The notes below the pieces were generated by a model that saw only the letters and a program-made list of their open reading frames with translations, ran no database searches and was not told where the DNA came from. From positions 1-44,995 of the IMG/VR virus record IMGVR_UViG_3300033182_000902: a stretch of 44,995 bases of DNA; one strand, written 5' to 3'. Shown here one piece after another: positions 23,935-32,269 of this stretch (position 1 is its first letter; each line of letters starts with the position of its first letter). A program made the translations under genes and the position numbers. Source of the DNA: a virus.

Positions 23935-24964
23935 CACTGGTGCTAAGTTCGGCATCAGTTCCCTTTCCATATGAGAATTCCAAATCGGCCACCTTATCAA
24001 TGGCATCCATAATATCCTGTGTAAAGTACTTCTCTGGATCATTCATGATCTGTTTACCAAACAGTTTGGACCCATCAGGAAGTTCGTAACGAGTTGATAC
24101 TTTCTTGATAATATCATACTTCTCAGCAAGTTCCAACAGGCCATAGTAACGGTTTAGGCCTTCATCATACGTAAGAAGTACGTCAACCATCTTGTTCTCT
24201 TTGGTCAGCCGTGACTTGAAGTTCTTGCAATGAATGATGTTACCAATTACATCTGTACCAACCTTCTCTTTTCGTTTGGACAGAAAAATGATGTTGGATG
24301 CCGCATACTGCAAGCCAGAGCCCCCTCCCATTACGTCTTGCGGGAACATTGTACCGACCTGTTTGTACGTGTGGTTAGTCACCAATAGTGGAATACCCGC
24401 CTTGGCCAGTTTGAGAGTAAGAACACGAAAAGCACCCTTTACGATACGGGCCTTAGTCATGTCAACCTTGTCTGCTCCATCGGAAGTATCACCTACTTCT
24501 TTGGCAGTAGACAACATACCAAGAGAATCCAAACACAACATGAGTGGAGCACCTTTACTCTCAATATGTTTGTCAACTACTCGTGTTGCCTGTTGAGCAA
24601 ACTCTTGAATGGTGGAAACTGGTAACTGGACAAATCGTTTGGTGTCAATATCTCGGTCCTCAATCATTGAAGAGGTGAGGGCAGATTCGGATTCAAAATA
24701 GAGTACACCCCCAGTTGGATTGTCATTCAAAAACTGTTTGACCAATCCAAGAATGAAGAAAGTTTTACCCGTGGCACTTTCACCTGCAAAGGCAGTGATC
24801 TTGTTTGATGGTAGACCCTTGTAGATACTACCAGAGAGGAGTGCATTTAGAATATAAGACCCCGTGTCAATATATTCTTCAACCTGACCTAGCATTCCGT
24901 CAGCTACCTTTGAGGCATACTGATTACCAGTAACACTGATCAGTTCATCAAAATAGTCACCCAT
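23906..24964 (-). CDS. uvsX: UvsX RecA-like recombinase
   Basis: The 352 residues carry Walker A GESATGKT at 61-68, the LCLDSLGML Walker B region (about 143), and [12 protein letters not shown] followed by [14 protein letters not shown], all characteristic of T4 UvsX. It catalyses strand exchange and recombination-dependent replication. The C-terminal 30 residues are acidic, as in the T4 protein, where the acidic tail modulates activity. AAGGAA precedes the ATG, and a consensus sigma70-type promoter lies 36-64 bases upstream. Confidence 0.95.
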   Translation of the reverse strand: MGDYFDELISVTGNQYASKVADGMLGQVEEYIDTGSYILNALLSGSIYKGLPSNKITAFAGESATGKTFFILGLVKQFLNDNPTGGVLYFESESALTSSMIEDRDIDTKRFVQLPVSTIQEFAQQATRVVDKHIESKGAPLMLCLDSLGMLSTAKEVGDTSDGADKVDMTKARIVKGAFRVLTLKLAKAGIPLLVTNHTYKQVGTMFPQDVMGGGSGLQYAASNIIFLSKRKEKVGTDVIGNIIHCKNFKSRLTKENKMVDVLLTYDEGLNRYYGLLELAEKYDIIKKVSTRYELPDGSKLFGKQIMNDPEKYFTQDIMDAIDKVADLEFSYGKGTDAELSTSDATEEVSEE

Positions 24965-24999
24965 GTGTTCCTTTCGTGTGGGAGTTAGTACTAATGAAT

Positions 25000-25028
25000 A
25001 GTATAACAGTGAGGTATGTATTTGTCAA
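25000..25028 (-). promoter_or_regulatory. Sigma70-like promoter for uvsX
   Basis: On the minus strand TTGACA (25028-25023), 17 bases, then TATACT (25005-25000). The -35 overlaps the last codons of gp43, and the start of uvsX is 36 bases beyond the -10. Confidence 0.75.
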
Positions 25029-27490
25029 CTGAAGAAGTCCATAAGATCAGGTTTTCTTTCATGTTTCCAACCGATAACATCTAAAATACCTTTGAGAGGT
25101 TCAAGAAATGATTTCTCAAACTGGAGCTCATGATTGACATACTGATCAAGATCAAACTCTCTTGGTAGAGTAGATAACATAGCAATGACATTACCCCCAG
25201 TAGGATTTGGTTCAGTCAAGTAAACATACTTGATCTTTTCACCCTCCTGAATGTAAGGATACTTCTTGGCCATCTTTTTGTTCTTCAACAGTTTGTTGTA
25301 GATCAATGACCCTCTTACATGAATAGGAGTAGCCTTTTTGTAGATGGTGGTGGAGTCATAGTACTTGGCCAGACCCTTGACTGAACGAGGGAATGCAACA
25401 TCTTCTACTTCAAGCTCCTTGAACTGTAGACGAAACTCTTCAATGAAGTCTAACACATCTTCCTCAGTACCATTCACGATCAGTTTGAATGCAGCAGAAA
25501 GAGCCTTACGACAAGGTTCTGGAGTAGAACTCTTGACAGCTTCAATACCCATGATCTTCAATTTGGGTTCATCATATTGCACACCCTCTGAGTTATGAAC
25601 ATTCAGAATGTAGTGTTTCTTGGCGACCCAAATTCCAACATCAGCCAAGACCTCTCTCTTCATGACCATCTTTTGTTCAAATGCATTGACATAGTTAGCC
25701 AACTCATTGTAACAGGTATCAATCACCTCTTGAATTTTACCGTCACAGACAGTATCCATGAACTTGATTACCTTGTCCGTTGGTGCATCTTCTAACCCTG
25801 ATCTTTTGACCAGTTCATCCAGGCAGACATAGAGCGAATCAGTATCTGAAGCAATAACATAGTCTTTGTCGGCAGTGTCAAGAATCTTGTTGAGATACTT
25901 ATTCACTGCTCGTTCTGCCCACCGAATGACCAACTGTCCAGAAAGAGTAATAGCACTGGCATTATCAACTTCAAAGAACCGAAACCATTCATTACCCAAA
26001 GCACCATAAGCAGAGTTCAGAGCAATTTTCAAGTTCAACTGGAGGTTGTGATACTGGGCCAGTTTATTGACAGAGGCATTCTTGCCCTTCTTCTGCTCCT
26101 CAATCATCAGTTTTTTGTACTTGACTCGGTCATTGTACATCTGTTGCATCAAGGCAGGAAGGAATCCCTGTTTCTCTCTGGTATAGATAGCACCATTCGG
26201 TGCCATCGTCTGGTTATTCTCCTTTAGGAAATCAGTATCCAATTCTTTGTCCAATAGAAGATCAACCATTCCCGCTTGGTTTTTCTTACCCACCAGAGTT
26301 TCTGGACTTATATTGAATTCCATGATCAAATGCGGGTAGAGAGAATTCAAGTCAAAACTGGCCACCCATTTGTGTCTACCTATTTGTGGAACCTTGACGT
26401 ATGCACCCTCATAGGTTTCGGTTTTAGCAACATGAGATTTTGGTGGTATTACTATTTTCTGATCTCTCAGATGGTTGTAGATGATCATGTCCCACATCTT
26501 CACTGGAGAGAAAACATCGTTGTAGTTTATCTTAGCCATGTAGGCCAATGAGATGATCATCTCAAGAAGTTTCATCTTCTCTTCCAGACGTTCAATCAAG
26601 AGTACGTCTTGAATGTTGTAGTCCACAAACTTCTGGAAATTGGTCTTGTAGAGTTCGTGAAGATTGGCTACTTCAGAGTAGTCCAATTTCTTTTCACCCA
26701 ACTCAACATATGCAATGTGGTTCAGAGAATACGATTCCCGATTCACATAGGTGAACTTTTTATAGGCATCCATGTAGTCTATGGATGATACTCCATTCAG
26801 TTCGTAGACCTGTTGTTTTCGGCCACCCATAAGACTAACCTCACTGTCACGTATAAACCCCCAAGGAGAGAGTTTACTCACAACCTTATCTCCAAGGAGA
26901 CGAGTGATGCGATTAACCAGATACGGAATATCAAAAAATCGTGTATTCCATCCTGTGACAATGTCTGGATAGTCTGCAGACCAATCTAAGACAAACCGAT
27001 TCAGCATATCTTCTTCGTTTAGACAACGAATCAGTTTGACATCATCTGGAGCATCATAGTCTTGATAGGCATAAACCTTCATCTGACCACCGATCTTCAT
27101 AGCAATGGTCAATACAGACTCAGAGGTGTTCCTTACATCAGGAAACCCAAACTCTGAACTTGTCTCAATATCAATGTATGCAATTTTGATTTTGGATAGA
27201 TCATAGTCAACCATGCCTGGATAGTTCTCTGAGATGTAGGCATACTGGAAGGTCTCAATACCAAAAATCTTACCGGCATAACTCCTCATTGCTTCACGAG
27301 TTTCCTTCATGGAACCCCACTGCACTGGAGAGACATTTTTGCCGTCTAGAGTCTTCCAATCGGTTGATCTATTTGATTGAACATATAAGGTGGGCTCGTA
27401 AGGAACCTTTGTCTTGAAAGATTCCCCGCGTTCATTGACCCCACGGAGTCCAATATAGTTTCCGTAGGGTTGTACATTTGTATAGAACAT
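25025..27490 (-). CDS. gp43: Family B DNA polymerase, T4 gp43-like
   Basis: An 821-residue polymerase with both activities. The 3'-5' exonuclease is marked by AYIDIET at 104-110 (Asp107, Glu109), IVTGWNTRFFDIPYL and YNIQDVLLIERL. The polymerase is marked by SFDLNSLYPHL (motif A, about 376), LKIALNSAYGALGN (motif B, about 490) and ASDTDSLYV (motif C, about 546). The C-terminus PDLMDFFS matches a sliding-clamp binding peptide, which would dock on gp45. T4 gp43 is 898 residues. The gene has its own sigma70-type promoter. Unlike in T4, regA does not adjoin it: 2.5 kb of Hsp20, lysis and tagged genes intervene. Confidence 0.96.
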   Translation of the reverse strand: MFYTNVQPYGNYIGLRGVNERGESFKTKVPYEPTLYVQSNRSTDWKTLDGKNVSPVQWGSMKETREAMRSYAGKIFGIETFQYAYISENYPGMVDYDLSKIKIAYIDIETSSEFGFPDVRNTSESVLTIAMKIGGQMKVYAYQDYDAPDDVKLIRCLNEEDMLNRFVLDWSADYPDIVTGWNTRFFDIPYLVNRITRLLGDKVVSKLSPWGFIRDSEVSLMGGRKQQVYELNGVSSIDYMDAYKKFTYVNRESYSLNHIAYVELGEKKLDYSEVANLHELYKTNFQKFVDYNIQDVLLIERLEEKMKLLEMIISLAYMAKINYNDVFSPVKMWDMIIYNHLRDQKIVIPPKSHVAKTETYEGAYVKVPQIGRHKWVASFDLNSLYPHLIMEFNISPETLVGKKNQAGMVDLLLDKELDTDFLKENNQTMAPNGAIYTREKQGFLPALMQQMYNDRVKYKKLMIEEQKKGKNASVNKLAQYHNLQLNLKIALNSAYGALGNEWFRFFEVDNASAITLSGQLVIRWAERAVNKYLNKILDTADKDYVIASDTDSLYVCLDELVKRSGLEDAPTDKVIKFMDTVCDGKIQEVIDTCYNELANYVNAFEQKMVMKREVLADVGIWVAKKHYILNVHNSEGVQYDEPKLKIMGIEAVKSSTPEPCRKALSAAFKLIVNGTEEDVLDFIEEFRLQFKELEVEDVAFPRSVKGLAKYYDSTTIYKKATPIHVRGSLIYNKLLKNKKMAKKYPYIQEGEKIKYVYLTEPNPTGGNVIAMLSTLPREFDLDQYVNHELQFEKSFLEPLKGILDVIGWKHERKPDLMDFFS

Positions 27491-27522
27491 AGTGTCCTCA
27501 TTAGAGTTACCATTCAGTTATA

Positions 27523-27551
27523 ATTGTAACATCCTTAGAGAAATATGTCAA
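27523..27551 (-). promoter_or_regulatory. Sigma70-like promoter for gp43
   Basis: Minus strand TTGACA (27551-27546), 17 bases, TACAAT (27528-27523), ending 33 bases before the gp43 ATG. It fills the gap between the endolysin stop and gp43. Confidence 0.75.
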
Positions 27552-27553
27552 CA

Positions 27554-28024
27554 CTATGCTTTAGGTTTCCAAGGCAGGTACTTACCCTTAGTCTTTGAAT
27601 TGATGATGAGTGCTTGCTGACGATTGTCACCTTCTTTTTTATAGGAACAGTGAACCCATCCCGAGTTCGGATCACCTTCTGGGTCGTGAAACTCAAGGAT
27701 CATTTGATCGTACTCAAGGTTCTCATAGATCCACGTCGCCAGTTCCAAGTTAGACAACCCATAGATTTCAAAGTCGGCTGCTTCTCCTTTGGTGTGTTGA
27801 GACTTGGCAGATGAACCAACTGCTTCACACAATTCAACCGAGCGAAACCCAGAATTGATGTTCACAGACTTTCCAAAGTGGTCTCGCACTGGTTGAAGAA
27901 TGTGACAACAGAGCACTGTCAGGTTCACAATCTCTTCTATTTTTGGAGTGTTGTCTATACCTTTTCGTATAGCAGTATCAGAGAAGGTCATTTCCTTCAG
28001 CGAAAAATTCTTTTCAAGTTTCAA
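27554..28024 (-). CDS. Endolysin-like M15 peptidase (zinc D-Ala-D-Ala peptidase), TTG start
   Basis: Peptidase M15 motifs are present: INSGFRSVELCEAVGSSAKS, then QHTKGEAADFE with zinc ligands His77 and Asp84, and GWVHCSY with His125. Such enzymes cut peptide cross-links in peptidoglycan and act as endolysins. An ATG-type start at 28120 would overlap the upstream gene by 80 bases; instead TTG at 28024 has a perfect AAGGAG six bases upstream, just after the previous stop (28041), and gives the family-like N-terminus KLEKNFSLKEMTFSDTA. No signal peptide is seen, so export would need a holin, which I cannot identify with certainty here. Confidence 0.85.
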   Translation of the reverse strand: MKLEKNFSLKEMTFSDTAIRKGIDNTPKIEEIVNLTVLCCHILQPVRDHFGKSVNINSGFRSVELCEAVGSSAKSQHTKGEAADFEIYGLSNLELATWIYENLEYDQMILEFHDPEGDPNSGWVHCSYKKEGDNRQQALIINSKTKGKYLPWKPKA

Positions 28025-28040
28025 AAAATGCTCCTTGTAA

Positions 28041-28670
28041 TTATAGTTTGATGTTCCACCAGTCCATCTTTGCCAAAGTGACTGGACCCCTGAGTTCTGT
28101 AGGATACTTGCAAACTCCATATTCTTCTATAATATCTTCTTCCGCAAAACTATCAGTACCAAAACTAAAAGGACGACTTCCTGTTCTTGACATAAATGTT
28201 GCCTCTTTTCCTGTTAATTTTCCAAGAGGAATTTCTTGATGATATTTGATCTGATTATTTGGACAACGATTTGTCCCTATCAAAAAAGTATTATTTTCTC
28301 CGGCTTTTCCGAACAAAATACTATCTTGTTCAAATTCTTCCCCAAGTTTAAGTAGCGTTTTTTTTAACGTTCCCTTATCCTCTAAATCAACTACAAAAAA
28401 AGTATTTTCTTTTTTAGGTTTTTGGGCAGAAGAAGAACCAAATCCTTCTATGTAGCTTCCTCTTATTTTGGTGACCTTAAAACCGCCCGCCAGCAACTTA
28501 GCCAATAATGATTTATTGCGTTGTAAATTTTCTTTTGTTGTGTACTTAGTTCCATTTCCGCAATCTCTATAGCCTCTAAATGCGGTTAAAAAACCATAAT
28601 CATGTTCTGATATATGTTTTGAAATTCTTGAAATGCCTTTTTCTTGTAGAAATTCTTTATAAGTCTTCAT
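28041..28670 (-). CDS. Capsid-tagged protein with DUF3293-like domain, 209 aa
   Basis: MKTYKEFLQE at 1-10 is very close to the T4 targeting sequence (MKTYQEFIAE). The body has FLTAFRGYRDCGNG, KENLQRNKSLLAKLLAGGF, RGSYIEGFGSS and NTFFVVDLED, then EFEQDSILFGKAG, an arrangement resembling DUF3293 proteins and common in marine T4-like phages. Function is unknown. It lies 7 kb away from the main tagged cluster, directly upstream of the endolysin gene, with a weak late-type box ahead of it. Base composition is more A+T-rich than its neighbours, a hint of separate acquisition. Confidence 0.8.
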   Translation of the reverse strand: MKTYKEFLQEKGISRISKHISEHDYGFLTAFRGYRDCGNGTKYTTKENLQRNKSLLAKLLAGGFKVTKIRGSYIEGFGSSSAQKPKKENTFFVVDLEDKGTLKKTLLKLGEEFEQDSILFGKAGENNTFLIGTNRCPNNQIKYHQEIPLGKLTGKEATFMSRTGSRPFSFGTDSFAEEDIIEEYGVCKYPTELRGPVTLAKMDWWNIKL

Positions 28671-28722
28671 TAGTTTTTTTTCCTTTGAGGAGAGAAAGAT
28701 TATACCTCTTATCCCTGTAAAA

Positions 28723-28815
28723 TTATTCGTTTAGTAATATCTCGTTGTAAGTATTTAGTATTTTGATTCCTTGATTCTCATCTTGTGGTTCAGTCTTCTT
28801 GGTCTGTTTGGACAT
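28723..28815 (-). CDS. Possible 30-aa ORF
   Basis: An ATG at 28815 with AGGG upstream encodes MSKQTKKTEPQDENQGIKIL and ten further residues, ending in TAA at 28723. It overlaps the end of the 97-residue gene in another frame. The only support is the ribosome-site-like sequence and the dense packing of this genome; it may not be translated. Confidence 0.35.
   Translation of the reverse strand: MSKQTKKTEPQDENQGIKILNTYNEILLNE
28752..28759 (-). promoter_or_regulatory. Weak candidate late promoter ACTAAATA
   Basis: The minus strand reads ACTAAATACTT, sharing TAAATACT with the extended T4 late consensus. It sits about 80 bases before the tagged gene at 28670 and the endolysin, both of which should be late. 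Confidence 0.35.
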
Positions 28816-29083
28816 CAAATTTCCCTGTTTCTGGGTTGAAGGTAATCTTGAGATTGAGTTCAAGGTCAGAAGCCTCGTAAGTGCTCTTTTCATCATTGTC
28901 TAAGAATTCTGTCAAAGAGGTTGCTGCTTGAGTTGGGTCTGCTTTGATGATAGCATCAAGAGCACCCTTTGCTTGAGGAGGTAGAACATCATCAATCATT
29001 TTGGACACATGATCTTTTGCCAAATCCTGAGCCTTGTCAGCAACAAGACCAGTGATGACATTCATGAGAAGTAATGGTAACAT
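28790..29083 (-). CDS. Small protein with hydrophobic N-terminus, 97 aa
   Basis: It starts MLPLLLMNVITGLVADKAQD, a short hydrophobic helix followed by an amphipathic segment (AKDHVSKMIDDVLPPQAKGAL). The C-terminal half is acidic with LELNLKITFNPETGKFDV. AAGGAG lies five bases before the ATG at 29083. One possible membrane helix near a lysis gene suggests a membrane or holin-like role, but the hydrophobic stretch is short (about 15 residues) and this stays a guess. Confidence 0.72.
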   Translation of the reverse strand: MLPLLLMNVITGLVADKAQDLAKDHVSKMIDDVLPPQAKGALDAIIKADPTQAATSLTEFLDNDEKSTYEASDLELNLKITFNPETGKFDVQTDQED

Positions 29084-29085
29084 GA

Positions 29086-29319
29086 TTACTCCTTGAATGT
29101 ATAGTTATCGGGATTGTTCAAATATTTTGCATACCTTTCAGTACCCAAAGCAGAAAGAGGCCTCAAACCTTCTTTTTCACAAAAAGATTCTTTTGATAAT
29201 ATTGTAGGTGGTTCTGGTGTTGGTTCTACTGCCTGTGGTGATACTTCCTCAGAACTAAGTTCTTCAGAGACTGTGTCTTCTAAAATTTTAGTGAATTGAG
29301 ATGATTTTTTTCTTGGCAT
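29086..29319 (-). CDS. Hypothetical protein, 77 aa
   Basis: The ATG at 29319 (MPRKKSSQFTKILEDTVSEE) is chosen over 29334 because GGAG lies five bases upstream. A basic N-terminus, an acidic Ser/Pro/Glu-rich disordered middle and a C-terminal REYAKYLNN-like segment (LGTERYAKYLNNPDNYTFKE) are visible. No family is recognised. Its stop is inside the ribosome site of the next gene. Confidence 0.68.
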   Translation of the reverse strand: MPRKKSSQFTKILEDTVSEELSSEEVSPQAVEPTPEPPTILSKESFCEKEGLRPLSALGTERYAKYLNNPDNYTFKE

Positions 29320-29366
29320 AATTACTCCGTACATATGAGGTTTACATTACACCTATATGTATAATA

Positions 29367-29392
29367 CCCCCAACCCCAGATTGGGTTGGGGG
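29367..29392 (-). terminator. GC-rich hairpin after hsp20
   Basis: Ten paired bases (CCCCCAACCC with GGGTTGGGGG) close a six-base loop, eight bases beyond the hsp20 stop. On the minus strand it is followed by TATTATACAT, so the U tract is imperfect. It probably ends the clamp-to-Hsp20 transcript or protects its 3' end. Confidence 0.65.
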
Positions 29393-29400
29393 CAACAGAG

Positions 29401-29865
29401 TTAGGCTGTCAGACGGGGAGACGCACTACCGATTTCAATCAGTCGTGGCTTCTTTTCTTCGGGGATAACTCTTTGAAGGAAAATCAAAAGCAGACCGTTC
29501 TTCATGTCTGCACCATGTACGATTACATCATCCGACAGGGAGAACCTGCGGACAAAGTTCCTCTTGGCAATACCTCGGTGAAGGTATTTGGATGGACCAT
29601 CATCAACACTCTCCGTGGTAGTACTCTTCACCTCAAGAACACCTTCTTTCAATTCAATCTGAAGTTCTTCCTGAGAGAAACCAGCAACAGCCATTTCAAT
29701 GGTGTAGTTTTCATCGTCCTCTTTTACAATATTGTATGGAGGATAACCACTGTCTTTGGTAGTAGCGTGGAGGTCGTTGAAAATTCTATCAAACAGGTTG
29801 TCAAATCCGACTGCTGTCTTATAGAAATTGTCTAGGTCTTTTGTGCGGAATTGCATTGTAGTCAT
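29401..29865 (-). CDS. hsp20: Small heat-shock protein, Hsp20 family
   Basis: The ATG at 29865 (MTTMQFRTKDLDNFYKTAVG) has GGAG five bases upstream; the longer frame to 29976 overlaps another small gene and is rejected. Of 154 residues, the alpha-crystallin domain spans about 40-135: PPYNIVKEDDENYTIEMAVAGF, LKEGVLEVKS, YLHRGIAKRNFVRRFSL and a final NGLLLIFLQRVIPEEKKP, close to the classic hydrophobic groove and IxI-like end. It is an ATP-independent holdase. Hsp20 is a frequent accessory gene of marine T4-like phages and may protect virion proteins during assembly. Confidence 0.92.
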   Translation of the reverse strand: MTTMQFRTKDLDNFYKTAVGFDNLFDRIFNDLHATTKDSGYPPYNIVKEDDENYTIEMAVAGFSQEELQIELKEGVLEVKSTTTESVDDGPSKYLHRGIAKRNFVRRFSLSDDVIVHGADMKNGLLLIFLQRVIPEEKKPRLIEIGSASPRLTA

Positions 29866-29915
29866 TGTGTCTCCTTTAAAAGCGAGATTAGGTTTGAGCC
29901 CCAACCATTGGCGAC

Positions 29916-30092
29916 TCAGTCTTTGAACCCCTCTCCCTGTCTCCAGCGAGAGAGTCTGTGCTTGAACACAGTCCATAATAATTCACGGATGGAGTCTGCA
30001 CCATAATGCCCAACTCCCTTGACAATAAGTTTATACCTTGTTGTCATATCATCCTCATCTATCAACCAATTACCATTATAAAATCGTCCCAT
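29916..30092 (-). CDS. Small basic protein, 58 aa
   Basis: An ATG at 30092 with AGGAG eight bases upstream encodes MGRFYNGNWLIDEDDMTTRY, then YKLIVKGVGHYGADSIRELL and a basic tail, ending in TGA at 29916. It fits the gap between dut and hsp20 exactly (14 bases after the dUTPase stop). The mix of a WLIDEDD turn with a conserved-looking GVGHYGADS suggests a real small domain. Function unknown. Confidence 0.72.
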   Translation of the reverse strand: MGRFYNGNWLIDEDDMTTRYKLIVKGVGHYGADSIRELLWTVFKHRLSRWRQGEGFKD

Positions 30093-30106
30093 CAATGAGA
30101 CTCCTA

Positions 30107-30619
30107 TTACACTCCTGTACTACCAAAACCACCATCTCGGTCAGTCTTGGACTCAGGTGCATTATCAACTTGGACGAGGTCATAAGTCAACCTCTCCACT
30201 AACTCTGCTTGACAAATCCTGTCACCATGTTTGATGGTTTTAGGAGACTGTGAAATGTTGGTCATCATCACAAAGACTGGATCAACATAATCCCAATCAA
30301 TCACACCTTCACAGTTAGTCAAGTAGAGGCCCTCTTTCCATGCAAGGCCTGACCGTGAATGGAGGCGTACTGAATATCCATCTGGAATATCCAGCACAAG
30401 ACCAGTAGGAATGAGTATCCTCTCCATGTTGAAGATTTGGATTGTTCCATTCCTTACTGGTCTTTCAATCTCCCGATCCAAGGTATCCTGCCTTACCTTA
30501 TATTTAGTCACACCTTCAAAACATGCATGGAGATCAAAACATGCAGACCCCTTTGTTGCAAAGTACGGGTCTTTTGCATTCTCATTCAGTTTATGATAAC
30601 CTAATTTCAATTTTGCCAT
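30107..30619 (-). CDS. dut: dUTP diphosphatase
   Basis: All five trimeric dUTPase motifs are seen in order: GSACFDLHA (1), RSGLAWKEGL (2), GVIDWDYVDPV (3, catalytic Asp), DRICQAELV (4) and DRDGGFGSTG (5). The enzyme hydrolyses dUTP to dUMP, keeping uracil out of DNA and supplying dTMP synthesis. A GTG at 30628 overlaps the regA stop, but the ATG at 30619 with AGGAG eight bases upstream is preferred, giving 170 residues. An insertion of about 20 residues between motifs 1 and 2 (DTLDREIERPVRNGT) is longer than in bacterial enzymes. Confidence 0.93.
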   Translation of the reverse strand: MAKLKLGYHKLNENAKDPYFATKGSACFDLHACFEGVTKYKVRQDTLDREIERPVRNGTIQIFNMERILIPTGLVLDIPDGYSVRLHSRSGLAWKEGLYLTNCEGVIDWDYVDPVFVMMTNISQSPKTIKHGDRICQAELVERLTYDLVQVDNAPESKTDRDGGFGSTGV

Positions 30620-30624
30620 TATGA

Positions 30625-31032
30625 TCACTCCTCTGTTCGTTTAGAGCCAATATTATACTTGGTGGTCAAATTCCATTCAGACTTTTCTTTGAAAGCAATG
30701 ATTTTGAGTTGGTTCAATGGGACCACAGGGTCTTGGGACTTTTCAGTCTCAACCAACTTGATTAGTCCCCACTCGGACAACAAATTAGCAATGGTGTTTC
30801 TTCGGGCAACATCATTCTCAGAGAAGTTAGTCGGTTTACCGTCAAGGGCAAACAACTCCTTGAAGTGAACGATATAATACTTACCTTGTTTGTGAAGAAT
30901 GTGACAAGACTGATAGAGTGTCTTGTCTTTACGGGAAGCAACCCCAATCCGAGTAAGGGTTTCACGAACCTTGAGAAAATCATCTGGATTCTCCAAGGTA
31001 CATTCAATCATTGTTTCAATGGATACAGTCAT
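30625..31032 (-). CDS. regA: RegA translational repressor
   Basis: Close to T4 RegA along its whole length: CTLENPDDFLKVRETLTRIG, DKTLYQSCHILHKQGKYYIV, HFKELF and a C-terminal EWNLTTKYNIGS. RegA binds ribosome sites of early mRNAs and represses their translation. The product is 135 residues, with seven more at the N-terminus than T4; GGAG seven bases before the ATG at 31032 supports this longer start, in a four-base overlap with gp62. Confidence 0.95.
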   Translation of the reverse strand: MTVSIETMIECTLENPDDFLKVRETLTRIGVASRKDKTLYQSCHILHKQGKYYIVHFKELFALDGKPTNFSENDVARRNTIANLLSEWGLIKLVETEKSQDPVVPLNQLKIIAFKEKSEWNLTTKYNIGSKRTEE

Positions 31033-31409
31033 TTTTCAACTCCGCCTGGATGTAGTTTTTCTCTAATGATGGCCAGTTGTTCATCACTGAGAATGTCTAG
31101 AGCATCCTTGGCTTTTTCATTACCGAATCCATAATACTCTCTAACTAAATCTAGGTCTTTTAGTTTCTCAGCTTTCAACCATTTGCCATATCTCTTCTTT
31201 TGTCTAACTGTATTTAGTAAATAGTCAAACTGAAGACGAGCATCCAGATAATGTTTCTGATTCATCTCATTGGCTTGGAAAATGGTATCCAGAAAAAACG
31301 AAAGACCACGATTTATGATAAAGGAAGAGTACTTCTTTTCGTCCTGTTCAGTTTGCAGTACATCTTCCTTGGTTTCATTGATTGCTTTGAGTATGTCAAA
31401 CGGACTCAT
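31029..31409 (-). CDS. gp62: Clamp loader small subunit, T4 gp62-like
   Basis: A 126-residue helical protein preceding regA. RQKKRYGKWLKAEKL (about 69-83) matches the KRYGKWxK signature of gp62, and the order gp62-regA is as in T4. T4 gp62 is larger (187), so this is a short form as in other marine relatives. It would join four gp44 subunits to load gp45. Its usual partner gene gp44 is 3.9 kb upstream, separated by the DNA modification cassette. Confidence 0.85.
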   Translation of the reverse strand: MSPFDILKAINETKEDVLQTEQDEKKYSSFIINRGLSFFLDTIFQANEMNQKHYLDARLQFDYLLNTVRQKKRYGKWLKAEKLKDLDLVREYYGFGNEKAKDALDILSDEQLAIIREKLHPGGVEK

Positions 31410-32269
31410 GAGAAGAACTCCGTTAATCCTACTGATTTAATTTCTTTTTCATTATTAAACTCCTTCATTATAACACGATCATGTTCTTTTGTCAAATATT
31501 TCTCAACAAGTTCTTCAGTGATTGTGATATGACCATATTTACCAATTGGCATACTATCTGGCCAATTTTTTGAAATCTCAACTAGTCTAGGATGTTTCAA
31601 TCCCTCTGCAATAGCTTTACAAGAACTTTGGTTCCCTACAAATAATTTAGAACCAGCAATATACTTTGCCACATCTAAAGCATTATCAATCTTAACATAG
31701 TGTGAAAATCCATACCTCTTAATAAACTCATCATATTCTTCTTTTAATCCAATAAATCCACAATCATGATATTTCAGTAAAGTGTAATCAAAATAATCTT
31801 CATTATATCTTGGTGAACGATTGATAATAACATCATGTACATGAACTGGATCTACTTTTAGCCATGCATGATCTTGTGACCATCCTTGTAAATCTCTGTG
31901 CTTGTCTAAATCAAAATGAATACCATCCATGTATTTAACATGCTCAGAATGAAGAGTGACACCAGAGAGTTTTAGAGGAAAATGGTGAGATCTGACTCCT
32001 GCACACATCATGTTCAACTTCACTAGATCTGGACCTAACATCAAACGGTAAAAGGCTTGATAAGATTCAAAGTTGACATCTACATCATCTGGACAATTTT
32101 TACTGTGAAGGACAGCACCAATATATGGTTGTGATTCAAGTAATGGTCTGAGATATTCAGCAGCGTGTTCTCTCTGAATGTGATATTCTTTGACTCCACC
32201 TCTACGATATATGGCAGGAAGACTATAGACTATATCACCAATTTTAGCGTTGTGAAATACTCTTTCCAT
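31406..32269 (-). CDS. GT9/heptosyltransferase-like glycosyltransferase (GT-B fold)
   Basis: GDIVYSLPAIYRRGG at 11-25 is the N-terminal signature of GT9-like enzymes, and VKIDNALDVAKYIAGSKLFVGNQSS with KAIAEGLKHPRLVEIS corresponds to the C-terminal nucleotide-sugar domain. These transfer sugars from nucleotide donors. Its place immediately after the TET-associated glycosyltransferase, and a 26-base overlap with it, suggest a second sugar addition in a DNA modification pathway; a surface-sugar role is the alternative. The gene is A+T-rich compared with the replication genes and overlaps gp62 by four bases. Confidence 0.8.
   Translation of the reverse strand: MERVFHNAKIGDIVYSLPAIYRRGGVKEYHIQREHAAEYLRPLLESQPYIGAVLHSKNCPDDVDVNFESYQAFYRLMLGPDLVKLNMMCAGVRSHHFPLKLSGVTLHSEHVKYMDGIHFDLDKHRDLQGWSQDHAWLKVDPVHVHDVIINRSPRYNEDYFDYTLLKYHDCGFIGLKEEYDEFIKRYGFSHYVKIDNALDVAKYIAGSKLFVGNQSSCKAIAEGLKHPRLVEISKNWPDSMPIGKYGHITITEELVEKYLTKEHDRVIMKEFNNEKEIKSVGLTEFFS

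Noticed and set aside
27554-28120. Endolysin start at 28120
   Set aside because: It would overlap the tagged upstream gene by 80 bases, while TTG at 28024 has a perfect ribosome site and gives the expected family N-terminus.
29401-29976. Longer Hsp20 start at 29976
   Set aside because: The extra 37 residues overlap the 58-residue gene at 29916-30092 and lack a ribosome site. The ATG at 29865 has GGAG at the right distance.
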